From Glycomyces salinus (lineage in GTDB: Bacteria > Actinomycetota > Actinomycetes > Mycobacteriales > Micromonosporaceae): a stretch of DNA of 64,000 nt. The number at the start of each line of letters is the position of its first letter. Position 1 is the first letter of the stretch. Location: the NCBI RefSeq assembly GCF_016428645.1, contig NZ_JAELXW010000035.1:1-64000 (forward strand). Direction: 5' to 3'. The notes beneath the pieces are model-generated. The model was not told the origin of the DNA and did no database searches. It saw nothing but the letters and a program-made list of their open reading frames with translations. The position numbers were made by a program, and so were the translations under genes. Shown here in pieces: positions 1 through 8,210 of this stretch.

Positions 1-101
1 CCTTGGACACGCTCGCCCCGTAGACCTCGGCCAGGTGCGCCTGGAGGTCGGCATAGGTCGCGTGCTGGCAGTACTGGGCGACCAGGTGGGGGCTTGATCC
101 C
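1..101 (-). pseudogene. IS256 (mutator)-like transposase remnant, cut by window edge and IS3 element
   Basis: Read on the minus strand, this stretch is open and contains HLVAQYC, YADLQAHLAEVYG and ASVSK. That order matches the early part of IS256-family transposases, where a segment like LYAKGMTT-EI-AHLAEIYG-VS precedes the helix-turn-helix. The frame runs off the window start, and its upstream side is replaced by the end of the IS3 element at about 102. No matching N-terminal half is obvious beyond the right end of the IS3 element, so this is probably a broken gene. Only about 33 residues are visible, so the family call is an inference from a short match. Confidence 0.5.
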
Positions 102-115
102 TTGGTGTTGACACC
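102..115 (+). repeat. left terminal inverted repeat of the IS3 element
   Basis: TTGGTGTTGACACC, exactly complementary to 1386-1399. Confidence 0.85.
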
Positions 116-159
116 CTGATCTCCCGGGCCGGTAGGGTCCGGGGTGCAAGGAGTGTTCA

Positions 160-495
160 GTGACTTCGAAGTATCACCGTCGGTTCCCTGAGGAGTTCAA
201 GGCCGAAGCGGTCAGGATGTACCTCGACGACCCCGCCACGACCTACGCCGCGGTCGCGAAAAATCTGGGCGTCTCATCCGAGACGTTGCGCAACTGGGTG
301 AAGCAGGCCCGCAAGCAGCAAGGCGAATCACCCCAGTACCAGGCGCCGAACAGCGAGAACGAGGGCCTCGTAGGCTACGACGCCGTGATCGCCGAAGAGA
401 ACCGCCGCCTCCGCGCCGAGCTGGACAAGGTCAAAGCCGAGCGGGACATCCTGCGCAAAGCCGCGAAATATTTCGCGGGCGAGACGAACTGGTGA
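160..495 (+). CDS. IS3-family transposase OrfA (DNA-binding subunit)
   Basis: The 111-residue protein begins MTSKYHRRFPEEFKAEAV, the classic start of OrfA proteins. A helix-turn-helix (about residues 10-55, YAAVAKNLGVSSETLRNWV) binds the IS ends. A leucine-zipper-like coil (about 75-105, EENRRLRAELDKVKAERDIL) is used for multimerisation. The last codon and stop overlap the orfB start as GTGA. Coupled translation therefore looks possible here, whereas the usual IS3 arrangement is a slippery A-rich frameshift site, and no such site is obvious at the junction. Functions are from family knowledge; the motifs are visible. Confidence 0.92.
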   Translation: MTSKYHRRFPEEFKAEAVRMYLDDPATTYAAVAKNLGVSSETLRNWVKQARKQQGESPQYQAPNSENEGLVGYDAVIAEENRRLRAELDKVKAERDILRKAAKYFAGETNW

Positions 496-1382
496 GCCGT
501 TTCCAGTTCGTCCACGAGCACCGCACGCGCTGGAGCGTCAAACGGCTCTGCGCTGCCCTGGAATTCTCCAGGCAGGGCTACTACCAGTGGAGGGACCGCG
601 CCCCGGCCAGGGCGGCGAAAACCGCCTCGGACGCGGCCGCGACAGTGCGGATCAAGGCGTTCCATGCCCGCAGCAAGGGCACGTACGGGTCGCCGCGGAT
701 CACCGTCGACCTGCGCGAGGCCGGCGAGAAGATCAACCGCAAACGGGTCGCCCGTTTGATGCGCCTCGCCGGAATCGAGGGCGTGCGCTTGCGCCGCAAG
801 CGCCCTGCCCCGCCACCCAAAGACGACGACGCAGCCGCCGTACCCGACCACATCAAACGCGAGTTCACCGCCGAGGAGCCCAACACGCGCTACGTCGGTG
901 ACATCACCTATCTCCCGATCGGGGACGGCTCGTTCCTATACCTGGCCACGGTCATCGACTTGTTCAGCCGCCGCCTGGTCGGGTGGGCGATCGCCGACCA
1001 TATGCGGACCGATCTGGTCGAGACCGCGCTGCGCCGTGCCCACGTCATCCGCGGCTCCATCAAGGGCGCGCTGATGCACACTGACCGCGGCTCGCAGTAC
1101 GTGTCCGTCCAGTTCGCCAAGTGCTGCAACGAACTCGGGGTGCTGCAGTCCCGGGCCCGGGTCGGCTCCTCGGCTGACAACGCCCTCGCGGAGTCGTTCA
1201 ACGCCAGCCTCAAACGCGAAGTCCTGCAAGGACGCCCGACCTTCACCAACGCTTTGGAGGCCCGCTTCCAGGTCGAAGCCTGGATCACCGACTACAACAC
1301 GATCCGGAGACACTCGTCTCTCGGCCAGATCTCACCCATCGACTACGAACAGCGGCACGCTAGCCTCGCTCTCGCCGCATAA
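492..1382 (+). CDS. IS3-family transposase OrfB (DDE integrase catalytic subunit)
   Basis: The 296-residue protein carries an HTH_21-type region (about 50-100, KGTYGSPRI) and an rve integrase core. The three catalytic acids are visible in order: Asp in YVGDITYLP, Asp in MHTDRGSQY, and Glu in NALAESFNASLK, followed by the terminal YNTIRRHSSLG motif typical of IS3. The length is normal for the family and no stop interrupts the frame, so it should be catalytically competent. It starts with GTG overlapping the orfA stop by four bases. It catalyses excision and insertion of the element. Confidence 0.95.
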   Translation: MSRFQFVHEHRTRWSVKRLCAALEFSRQGYYQWRDRAPARAAKTASDAAATVRIKAFHARSKGTYGSPRITVDLREAGEKINRKRVARLMRLAGIEGVRLRRKRPAPPPKDDDAAAVPDHIKREFTAEEPNTRYVGDITYLPIGDGSFLYLATVIDLFSRRLVGWAIADHMRTDLVETALRRAHVIRGSIKGALMHTDRGSQYVSVQFAKCCNELGVLQSRARVGSSADNALAESFNASLKREVLQGRPTFTNALEARFQVEAWITDYNTIRRHSSLGQISPIDYEQRHASLALAA

Positions 1383-1385
1383 GAC

Positions 1386-1399
1386 GGTGTCAACACCAA
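1386..1399 (-). repeat. right terminal inverted repeat of the IS3 element
   Basis: GGTGTCAACACCAA, exactly complementary to 102-115. It begins three bases after the orfB stop codon. Confidence 0.85.
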
Positions 1400-1830
1400 A
1401 GGTGTAAGCCCCGGTTCACCTTCCCTGCCATGCCCTGCACCTCCTCGGTTTCGATCGTCCGATCTGTTTCGGTCCGGTTGTTCTACATCAATGGTGGCAG
1501 CTGAACCGGGCTTTGCCATCACCCACAGGGTTGGAGAGTACTCATGTTCGGCGCCCGGTCGCCCTGCGTCTCAGGCGATACGGGCTCGGCGCCGTGCGTG
1601 CTTGACATGCGGCGAGCCGCATTCGCAGCAACCCGGGGTCACTTGGCCCGAGGACCGACGCCGACCTCGACCATCCACTCACCTCACCGTCGCCGCCCGC
1701 CTGAAGTAGGGTCCAGCTCGGCCCGGCCCCGGAATCAGATCCAGGAGTCATTCCGCCCCGTCTCCGCTCATCGGATGAACCGGCGCGGGCCGGTCACCAC
1801 CAGAGAAATGCCGCAGGAGGCAGAAGAGAA
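1400..1830. other. gene-free stretch right of the IS element
   Basis: No convincing gene, RNA or repeat is seen here. Short open frames on both strands lack a ribosome binding site and recognisable motifs. The stretch may be a relic of the locus disrupted by the mobile elements. Confidence 0.5.
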
Positions 1831-1864
1831 GGAGGTCCCCGGCCCAAACGGGCCGGGGACCTCC
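1831..1864 (-). terminator. strong terminator at the end of the ABC importer operon
   Basis: A perfect 15-bp stem (GGAGGTCCCCGGCCC, 1831-1845, with 1850-1864) closes a four-base AAAC loop. It lies 48 bases past the stop of the binding-protein gene read on the minus strand. The flanks are purine-rich on one side and pyrimidine-rich on the other (gaagagaa and ttcttc). Confidence 0.85.
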
Positions 1865-1912
1865 TTCTTCGCTGCCGCGCTCGACCCGCCTCGGTCATGC
1901 GCGGCTCGTCAT

Positions 1913-3697
1913 TCAGGCCGGTTCGATGTTGCCTTCCAGGATCTGGACCATGACCGGGTTGTCGAAGTAGATGTCGTTGAGCTCGTACTGGCCCGGGTCG
2001 ACCTCGCTCACTCGGACGCCTTCGATCGCGTAGCTGACGCGCTGGTTGAGGAACAGCGGCAGTCGCGGCAGGGTCTCGTTGAACACGATCCCGAGCTGCC
2101 GGTTGGCGTCGGCCTGCTCCTCCTCGGTGCCCTGCTGCGATTGCAGGTACAGGTCGTCGATGTTGACCGTGCCGAGCGCGTCCGACTCGTACTCGCCGGT
2201 CGGGACGCCCATGCCGGGGGCGTCCTCGGTGCCGCTGTTGTCGGTGAACCAGTTCATCTGCCACGAGCCCCAGGCGTAGGGCACGAACGGGTTCGCCCAC
2301 TGGCGGACGGCGATGTCGAAGTCTCCTGCGCCCCAGGCGCCCCACTGGTTGCCGTCGTCGGGCATGTTCCGGTAGGTGACGTTGATGCCGAACTCGGAGA
2401 GCTGGCTCGTTGCCTGCTCACCGGTCAGCGAGAAGTCCGTCCAGCCCTCGACCCCGACGATCTCGTACTCGGCCGGGTCGCCGTTCGGCTTGTGCCAGCC
2501 GTCGTCCTCATTGGTCCAGCCGGCCTCTTCCAGCAGGGTGGCCGCCTGGTCGTGGTCGGCCGTGAAGTACTCGAGGTCGGCGTCGTCGAACAGGCCCTCC
2601 GCGTGGGGGTCGGGCAGGCCCGAGTAGGTGGCCGGGACGTAGTAGCCGCCCGAGCCCTTGGCGATCTCCCCGATGATCTCGGTGTCGAAGATGTACATGA
2701 AGGCCCGCCTCACCCGCGGGTCGGCGAACTCCTCGAAGCGGTTCTGGTTGAGCATCAGGCCGATGCCGTCGAAACCGGGAGTGGAGATCTCCTTCAGCCC
2801 CTCGACGTCCGAGAGGGTCTCCCGGTCGGTCGCGCCCAGGACCTGCGTGGAGTAGTCGACCTCCTGGTTGAGCAGCATCTGCACGCTCTCGGGGTTGCCG
2901 CCCTGCTGGACCTCGATCGTGTCGAACCGGACCTGGTCGGCGAACAGGCCCTTGTCGTGGACGCTGAAGGTCACGACCGTCTCGCCGATCTCCTCGAACT
3001 TGTAGGCGCCGCAGGTGATGAAGTCCTCGTCGAGGAAGTCCTCGGCGGCGATCTGCTCGGAGAGCGAGGACTGCTCGTCGTCGCCCTGCACGACCCCGGC
3101 CGCGACCAGGTCGGCCGCCTGGTCCATCCAGTCGCCGTAGCGTGCCCGCGGCAGCACCTGCGTCTTCAGCGCGCCGTGCTCCACGCCGGGGAAGGTCGAG
3201 GAGTACTCCACGGTCACGGTCGTCTCGTCGGAGGCGGTGACGGCCGTCATCTGGTCCCAGCCGACCGTGCCCTGAGCGGCGTTGAGCTTCTGCAGCAGGA
3301 TCGAGCCGGCGACGTCCTCGGCGGTCACCGGGTTGCCGTCAGTCCACTCCAGGCCCCCGCGCAGCGCGATCGTGAGCATGTCCCCGTCCCAGTCGATCGA
3401 CTCGGCCAGCTGCGGGATCCACTCGTTGGTGGACCAGTCCAGGATCGCCGGGCGGGGGATGAACAGCTCCGCGACCGGCGCGGCCGTCAGCAGCGCGCCG
3501 TTGTTGATGGCGGCGTTGTAGGTCTCCGAGGTCGTGTCGAAGGGGTAGACGTAGACGAACTTGCCGTCCCCGCCCTCCCCTTCGGAGCTGTCGGCCTGGC
3601 AGGCGCCCAGCACTCCGGCGGCCGCGACGCCTCCGGCACCGATGCCGACGGTCTGCATGAGCCGGCGCCGGCTCAGCTCGAAATTGTGAGAGGTCAT
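1913..3697 (-). CDS. ABC transporter substrate-binding lipoprotein, family 5 (peptide/oligosaccharide type)
   Basis: The 594-residue protein is the extracellular binding component of the importer encoded upstream. It starts MTSHNFELSRRRLMQ: a twin-arginine motif (SRRRLM) is followed by a hydrophobic stretch and a lipobox ending at Cys (GVLGAC), so it is probably exported by Tat and lipidated. The remainder has the SBP_bac_5 layout (LRGGLEWTDGNPVTAEDV near residue 110, repeated DP-V-R-AFMY segments). I chose the start at 3697 because GGAAGAG lies just upstream. Its ATG overlaps the stop of the small membrane gene as ATGA. The ligand could be a di/oligopeptide or an oligosaccharide; sequence alone does not decide. 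Confidence 0.88.
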   Translation of the reverse strand: MTSHNFELSRRRLMQTVGIGAGGVAAAGVLGACQADSSEGEGGDGKFVYVYPFDTTSETYNAAINNGALLTAAPVAELFIPRPAILDWSTNEWIPQLAESIDWDGDMLTIALRGGLEWTDGNPVTAEDVAGSILLQKLNAAQGTVGWDQMTAVTASDETTVTVEYSSTFPGVEHGALKTQVLPRARYGDWMDQAADLVAAGVVQGDDEQSSLSEQIAAEDFLDEDFITCGAYKFEEIGETVVTFSVHDKGLFADQVRFDTIEVQQGGNPESVQMLLNQEVDYSTQVLGATDRETLSDVEGLKEISTPGFDGIGLMLNQNRFEEFADPRVRRAFMYIFDTEIIGEIAKGSGGYYVPATYSGLPDPHAEGLFDDADLEYFTADHDQAATLLEEAGWTNEDDGWHKPNGDPAEYEIVGVEGWTDFSLTGEQATSQLSEFGINVTYRNMPDDGNQWGAWGAGDFDIAVRQWANPFVPYAWGSWQMNWFTDNSGTEDAPGMGVPTGEYESDALGTVNIDDLYLQSQQGTEEEQADANRQLGIVFNETLPRLPLFLNQRVSYAIEGVRVSEVDPGQYELNDIYFDNPVMVQILEGNIEPA

Positions 3698-3882
3698 TGC
3701 CTCTTCCTTTCCGTGTAAAGGGCAACTAGAGAGATGAGCACGAGGAACACCGCGATCCCGGCCGTGAATACGGTCACGGCCGACTCGGCGCTCCCCGAGG
3801 GGAGGTAGAGCAGGAGCAGGACGGCGCTCAGACCCAGGAACACCCCGAACCCGAGACCGAACCTGGCCATCAGCCCGACCAT
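3694..3882 (-). CDS. small two-helix membrane protein coupled into the ABC importer operon
   Basis: This 62-residue frame begins MVGLMARFGLGFG. It has two hydrophobic helices (about residues 8-27 and 36-56) around a short polar turn (YLPSGSAESA), ending in a basic tail (YTERKRQ). Its start overlaps the end of the ATPase gene by 13 bases and its stop overlaps the binding-protein ATG as TGA/ATG. It is therefore wedged between two genes by translational coupling, which argues that it is real. I recognise no family. By position it may be an accessory subunit of the transporter or merely a coupling leader. Confidence 0.6.
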   Translation of the reverse strand: MVGLMARFGLGFGVFLGLSAVLLLLYLPSGSAESAVTVFTAGIAVFLVLISLVALYTERKRQ

Positions 3883-4922
3883 GAGGCCACCTGCCCGCCT
3901 CCGTCGCGGCGAGCCGGGACGCCGCGACCTCCGGTCCGGCCCTGGTCGCGGGCGACCACATGGCAGGCCAGACGCCGCCCGTGCAGCGGCTGGAGCGGCG
4001 GGAACCGGCCGTCGCACAGGCCCGGTTCGTACAGCGGGCAGCGCGGATGGAACGTGCAGCCGGACGGCAGGTCCGTCAGGCTGGGGATGTCGGCCTCCCG
4101 GAGCTCGTCCACGGCCCGGTTGGCTCTGGCCAGGTCGGGGTCGGGTTCGCAGACGGCGCCGATGAGCGCCTTGGTGTAGGGGTGCTGCGGGTCGCCGATG
4201 ACCTGCGGGGTCGGGCCGTGCTCGACGACCTTGCCCAGGTACATGACCGCGATCTCGCCCTCCCAGGCGAAGTACTTGGCCACCGCCAGGTCGTGGGTGA
4301 TGAACAGGAACCCGACGTCGAGTTCGTCGCGGAGCCGCCCGAGGGTGTTGAGCAGGCTGACCCGGATCGACACGTCCAGCATGGAGGTCGACTCGTCGCA
4401 GATGAGCACCTCGGGGGTCATCGCCAGGGAGCGGGCGACGTTGACCCGCTGGCGCTGCCCGCCGGAGAGCTGGTGCGGATACGAGTCCAGGTACGACTCC
4501 GGCGGCGTGAGGTCGACCAGCCGCAGCAGCTCGGCGGCCTTGTCCCGGGACTCGGCCTTGGAGGAGACCTTCCGGTGGCGCCGCAGTCCCGCCGTCAGCG
4601 TCGAGTAGACGGTGCGGGTCGGGTTGAGCGCCGCGTAGGGGTCCTGGTGGATGTACTGGACGGCCCGCCGGAACTCCTGGCGCTCGGCCGCGCTCATCGC
4701 GGCGGTGTCCTTGCCGCGGAAGGCGACCGTGCCGCCGGTGGGCCGGGTGAGTCCGGCGGCGGCGCGGGCGGTGGTGGTCTTGCCGCACCCGGACTCGCCG
4801 ACCAGGCACAGCACCTTGCCGGGGCCGACCTCGAGGTCGACGCCGCCGACGGCGGGCACCTTGCCCCTCTTGGTGTCGAAGACCTGCTCCAGGCCGGAGA
4901 GCTTGAGGATCGGATCAGACAT
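3870..4922 (-). CDS. ABC importer ATPase, DppF/OppF type
   Basis: The 350-residue cytoplasmic ATPase energises peptide/oligosaccharide uptake together with the neighbouring DppD-type subunit. Visible motifs are Walker A GESGCGKTT (about 38-46), the signature LSGGQRQRV, Walker B LICDEST (the usual catalytic Glu is present) and the switch His in FITHD. The C-terminal oligopeptide extension contains PSGCTFHPRCPL, normally seen in OppD/OppF. It starts at ATG 4922 and overlaps the upstream ATPase gene by eight bases. The last ~25 residues are low-complexity, rich in Gly and Arg, and overlap the following small gene. Confidence 0.92.
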   Translation of the reverse strand: MSDPILKLSGLEQVFDTKRGKVPAVGGVDLEVGPGKVLCLVGESGCGKTTTARAAAGLTRPTGGTVAFRGKDTAAMSAAERQEFRRAVQYIHQDPYAALNPTRTVYSTLTAGLRRHRKVSSKAESRDKAAELLRLVDLTPPESYLDSYPHQLSGGQRQRVNVARSLAMTPEVLICDESTSMLDVSIRVSLLNTLGRLRDELDVGFLFITHDLAVAKYFAWEGEIAVMYLGKVVEHGPTPQVIGDPQHPYTKALIGAVCEPDPDLARANRAVDELREADIPSLTDLPSGCTFHPRCPLYEPGLCDGRFPPLQPLHGRRLACHVVARDQGRTGGRGVPARRDGGGQVASWSG

Positions 4923-5979
4923 CGCTGGTCTCCTTCCCCGACTCGGGGGATCGCGCGGGCCGGGCCAGGCCGACCCGCTCGTGGTGGAGGCACGCCGCGG
5001 CGTGCGTCATGCCCTGGGGCCGTTCGGCCAGGACGTCGAGCGCGACCGGGTCGAGCTTGCATTCGGCGGTCGCGAATGCGCACCTGGGATGGAAGGCGCA
5101 GCCGCCCGGCATGGCCTTGAGGCTCGGCGGGTAGCCGGGGATCGACTCCAGGGCGGGCCGGTCGCCGGCCACGGGCATGACCGCGTTGATCAGCCCGGCC
5201 GTGTAGGGATGCTTCGGGCCCTTGAAGATGTCGCGGGCCGAGCCGGTCTCGACCACGCGCCCGGCGTACATCGTGGCGACCCGGTCGGCCAGCTCGGCGG
5301 CCAGGCCCAGGTCGTGGGTGATGAACACCATCGTGAAACCGAACCGCTGCCGCAGCTCGTGGAGCTGCTGGACGATCTGCCGCTGGGTCAGCAGGTCCAG
5401 GGCGGTGGTGGGCTCGTCGAGGACGAGCACCTGCGGGTCGAGCGCGATCGCCAGGGCGATCAGGGCGCGCTGCTTCATCCCGCCCGACAGCTCGTGCGGG
5501 AACGACGGCAGCACCCGGTCGGGGTCGAGCCTGACCGTCTCCAGCAGCTCGCCGGCCCTGGCCTCGACCGCGCGCTTGGTCCAGCGCTTGCCGTCGGCGT
5601 GGTCTCTGAGGGTGTCGGCGAAGTGGTCGACGATCCGGGCGACGGGGTTGAAGGCGTTCATCGCGCCCTGGAAGACCATGGCGGCCTCGTTCCAGCGGAA
5701 GCGCCGCAGCGGTTCCTTGCCCATGGTCAGCAGGTCGGCGTGGGTCCCGTCCTTGAGCCGGTACCGCAGGCTCCCGGAGGTGATCTCGCCGAGCTTCGGC
5801 AGCAGCCGCAGCAGGCCCAGGCCGAGGGTGGTCTTGCCGCAGCCGGACTCGCCGACCAGCGCCAGCGACTGGCCCTGGTACAGGTCGAGGTCCACTCCGG
5901 AGACGGCGGTGACCTTCTCCTTGCGGCCGGTGCGGTAGGCGATCTCGAGGTCGCGCACGCTGAGAATCGGGTCGGTCAC
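4915..5979 (-). CDS. ABC importer ATPase, DppD/OppD type
   Basis: This 354-residue ATPase pairs with the 4922-3870 product. Motifs are Walker A GESGCGKTT, signature LSGGMKQRA, Walker B VLVLDEPTTALD and the switch His in FITHDLG. It also carries the OppD-type C-terminal motif MPGGCAFHPRCAFA, whose cysteines in some homologues bind an iron-sulfur cluster (family knowledge). The start is GTG at 5979, four bases after the DppC-type stop, preceded by AAGGTGAG. The tight spacing shows it is cotranscribed with the permeases. Confidence 0.92.
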   Translation of the reverse strand: MTDPILSVRDLEIAYRTGRKEKVTAVSGVDLDLYQGQSLALVGESGCGKTTLGLGLLRLLPKLGEITSGSLRYRLKDGTHADLLTMGKEPLRRFRWNEAAMVFQGAMNAFNPVARIVDHFADTLRDHADGKRWTKRAVEARAGELLETVRLDPDRVLPSFPHELSGGMKQRALIALAIALDPQVLVLDEPTTALDLLTQRQIVQQLHELRQRFGFTMVFITHDLGLAAELADRVATMYAGRVVETGSARDIFKGPKHPYTAGLINAVMPVAGDRPALESIPGYPPSLKAMPGGCAFHPRCAFATAECKLDPVALDVLAERPQGMTHAAACLHHERVGLARPARSPESGKETSDV

Positions 5980-5983
5980 GGTC

Positions 5984-6862
5984 TCACCTTTCGCGGAGCC
6001 TGGGGTTGAGGGCCTGGTCGAGTCCGCGGCCCATGGTGACCAGTCCGATCGTGAACAGCACGATCATGATCAGCGGGGCCAGGACGTAGGGCAGGGCGTC
6101 GGAGTTGAGGTAGTAGTTCTCCTGCCAGGACTTGTGGATCATCAGGCCCCAGTTGGGGGTGCCCGAGGGCATCAGGCCCAGGACGTAGAGGCCGACGATG
6201 GCGTAGATGGCCTGGTTGACCGAGATGACGAAGTTGACGAAGATGAACCCGGCCATGTTCGGCAGGATCTCCCGGAGGACGATCCGGGGGGCCCCGAGGT
6301 CCTGGAGCCTGGCGGCCTCGACGAACTCGCGCTCCTTGAGGCTCATGACCTGGGCCCGGATGGACCGGAACAGGAAGGCCCACATGGTCGAGCCGACCAC
6401 GACGGCGATGCCCCAGGGCGGGATGTCCTCGAAGAAGGCCACGACGGCGAGCATGAGCAGGAACTGCGGGATGGTGACGGTGACGTCGGTGAGCTGCAGC
6501 AGGGCCGAGTCGAGGCGGCCGCGGAAGTAGCCGGCGGCCGAGCCGAGGGTCACGGCCACGATCACGGCCATGGAGGCGGCCAGGGCGCCCACCCAGATCG
6601 GTTCGGCCCCGGAGTTGACCAGGATCGTGAAGGTGTCCTTGCCCTCGTTCTGGGTGCCGAGCCAGTGCTCCGCCGATGGCGGCTGCCAGATCCGCGTGAT
6701 GTCGGTGGGGTTGTGCTGGTCGATCAGGAGCGGTCCGACGAAGGAGAACAGGACGATCGCCAGCACCAGGACGGTCCCGGCGAAGCCGGCGGGGGAGCGG
6801 GTCAGGCCGGTCCAGATCTGGGAGGCCAGTCCCTGGCCTCGGGCGGTGGTGGGTGCGGTCAT
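5984..6862 (-). CDS. ABC importer permease, DppC/OppC type
   Basis: The 292-residue inner-membrane permease has a short cytoplasmic N-terminus, a first helix near residues 28-50 (VLVLAIVLFSFVGPLL) and five more helices in a BPD_transp_1 core. The EAA loop that contacts the ATPase reads EFVEAARLQDLGAPRIVLREILPN (given here as a description of about residues 165-190; key residues EAA and G). The N-terminal OppC-type domain is present (HNPTDITRIWQPPSAEHWLGT region). It starts one base after the DppB-type stop. The length is normal for the family. Confidence 0.92.
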   Translation of the reverse strand: MTAPTTARGQGLASQIWTGLTRSPAGFAGTVLVLAIVLFSFVGPLLIDQHNPTDITRIWQPPSAEHWLGTQNEGKDTFTILVNSGAEPIWVGALAASMAVIVAVTLGSAAGYFRGRLDSALLQLTDVTVTIPQFLLMLAVVAFFEDIPPWGIAVVVGSTMWAFLFRSIRAQVMSLKEREFVEAARLQDLGAPRIVLREILPNMAGFIFVNFVISVNQAIYAIVGLYVLGLMPSGTPNWGLMIHKSWQENYYLNSDALPYVLAPLIMIVLFTIGLVTMGRGLDQALNPRLRER

Positions 6863-6863
6863 C

Positions 6864-7958
6864 TCAGGCCTCCTCGTCGGCGGACTTGATTCGGGGGTCG
6901 ACCTTGACCAGCACCAGGTCGACGATGAGGCTGGCGATGACCACCGAGGTCGCCAGGATCACCACGGCCGCCTGGACGACGGGGTAGTCCTGCTCGATGA
7001 TGGCCTTCATGAGCATCTGGCCGACGCCCGGATAGTTGAGGATCTGCTCGATGACGATCGAGCCGCCAACGAGGGTGCCCAGCTGGAGGGCGATCTGGGG
7101 GATGATCGGCAGCAGCGCGTTGCGGCCCACGTAGGCGCGGCTGATGCGGCCGGGCTTGAGGCCGCGGGCGCGGGCGACGGTCACGTAGTCCTCGGTGAGG
7201 ACTTCGGTGGTGGCGGCCTTCATGTTGAGCATGAACGAGCCGGTGGCGGTGAACGCGAAGGCGATGATCGGCAGGATCGCGTGGTAGAGGGCGTCTCCGA
7301 GGAAGACGAGGTTGAAGCCCGGCTCGACCCCGGCGGTGATGCGGCCGCGCATCTGGAGGAACGGCAGAACCGACAGGACGGTGTAGCCGATCACGACCAC
7401 GGCGGCGATGAGGATGTAGTTGGGGACGCCGGTCAGGAAGGAGCCGATCGAGGTCATGACGTGGTCGAAGGCCGATCCGCGGCGGTAGGCCATGATCATG
7501 CCGACCGACAGGCCGACGACGATGGCGATGGTGACTCCGGCGCCGACGGCGAACAGCGTCCAGGGCAGGTACTCCATGACGTGCTCGAAAACGGTCTTGC
7601 TGGGGTTGGTCAGGGAGTTGCCCAGGTCGAAGGTCACCAGTCCGCGCAGGTATTCGAGGTACTGGGACCACAGCGGCGCGTCGGGGTCGTAGCTGATGAT
7701 GCTCTCGGCGGTCGCCAGCGCCTGGGCGCGGGTCATACCCGCGCTCGAGAGGCGGCCGGCCATGATCTCGATCGGGTCGCCCGGCATGAACCGCATGAGC
7801 AGGAAGACGATGGTCGAGACCAGCCAGATCACGAACACCGACTGGCGGATGCGGCGGAAGGCGTAAGAAGTCCAGACCCGACCGAGCAGGCGAGTGCGGG
7901 TGGACTGGCTTCGGGCACCGCTCGCCGTCTCCGGAGGGGGAGAGGTGGACGTGCTCAC
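6864..7958 (-). CDS. ABC importer permease, DppB/OppB type
   Basis: This 364-residue permease is the first gene of the operon. After a Ser/Thr/Pro-rich N-terminus of about 35 residues, the first helix (FVIWLVSTIVFLLMRFMPGD) carries the conserved MPGDP motif of DppB proteins. The EAA-like loop is seen in DYVTVARARGLKPGRI. It starts with GTG at 7958, supported by GAGGAG seven bases upstream. The complete set (B, C, D, F, binding protein) in one direction with overlaps or tiny gaps indicates a single operon ending at the 1831-1864 hairpin. Confidence 0.92.
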   Translation of the reverse strand: MSTSTSPPPETASGARSQSTRTRLLGRVWTSYAFRRIRQSVFVIWLVSTIVFLLMRFMPGDPIEIMAGRLSSAGMTRAQALATAESIISYDPDAPLWSQYLEYLRGLVTFDLGNSLTNPSKTVFEHVMEYLPWTLFAVGAGVTIAIVVGLSVGMIMAYRRGSAFDHVMTSIGSFLTGVPNYILIAAVVVIGYTVLSVLPFLQMRGRITAGVEPGFNLVFLGDALYHAILPIIAFAFTATGSFMLNMKAATTEVLTEDYVTVARARGLKPGRISRAYVGRNALLPIIPQIALQLGTLVGGSIVIEQILNYPGVGQMLMKAIIEQDYPVVQAAVVILATSVVIASLIVDLVLVKVDPRIKSADEEA

Positions 7959-7974
7959 CTGGGGACTCCTCAGT

Positions 7975-7997
7975 AACTGGAAAGAATGTTTCTAGTT
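7975..7997. promoter_or_regulatory. operator-like palindrome upstream of the ABC importer operon
   Basis: AACTGGAAA, five bases, then TTTCTAGTT: an inverted repeat with 8 of 9 pairs, just upstream of the ribosome binding site of the first permease gene. The AT-rich sequence stands out from its surroundings. It could bind a regulator of the importer; the protein is not identified. Confidence 0.45.
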
Positions 7998-8132
7998 AAA
8001 GAACTTACCTGTGGCCGACATCGCATGCCAGCCCTGAGACGGAATCGTTATGCGTCGGGCCCGGCGCCCCGCCCGGCCACGGGTGCTGTGACGATCGCCT
8101 CCGGGTCCGGTCTGTCCGCGGCCGAGCTCACC

Positions 8133-8148
8133 CAGTACGCTCGTACTG
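8133..8148. promoter_or_regulatory. operator-like palindrome upstream of icd
   Basis: CAGTACG-CT-CGTACTG is a perfect 7+7 inverted repeat, 63 bases before the isocitrate dehydrogenase start. It may bind a regulator of icd; no known consensus is matched with confidence. Confidence 0.35.
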
Positions 8149-8210
8149 TTAGTGCGTTGAAGCCATCCGCAACCGGCGCCACGCGCGGCGCGAGGAGAGG
8201 TATCAGTCCC

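Larger units (their letters stand above)
102..1399 (+). mobile_element. IS3-family insertion sequence, about 1.3 kb
   Basis: A 14-bp perfect inverted repeat (TTGGTGTTGACACC at 102-115, its complement at 1386-1399) encloses two overlapping transposase genes. The size, the orfA/orfB arrangement and the TG...CA outer bases one base inside the repeat fit IS3. Each end is itself nearly palindromic (GGTGT-TG-ACACC). I see no 3-4 bp target duplication next to the repeats, which suggests either an old insertion or recombination at one end. Both reading frames look intact, so the element may be active. Confidence 0.88.

Noticed and set aside
1544-3718. Long plus-strand open frame of over 700 codons opposite the binding-protein gene
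   Set aside because: It is antisense to a well-supported gene, Val/Leu/Asp-rich without motifs, and typical of spurious frames in GC-rich DNA.
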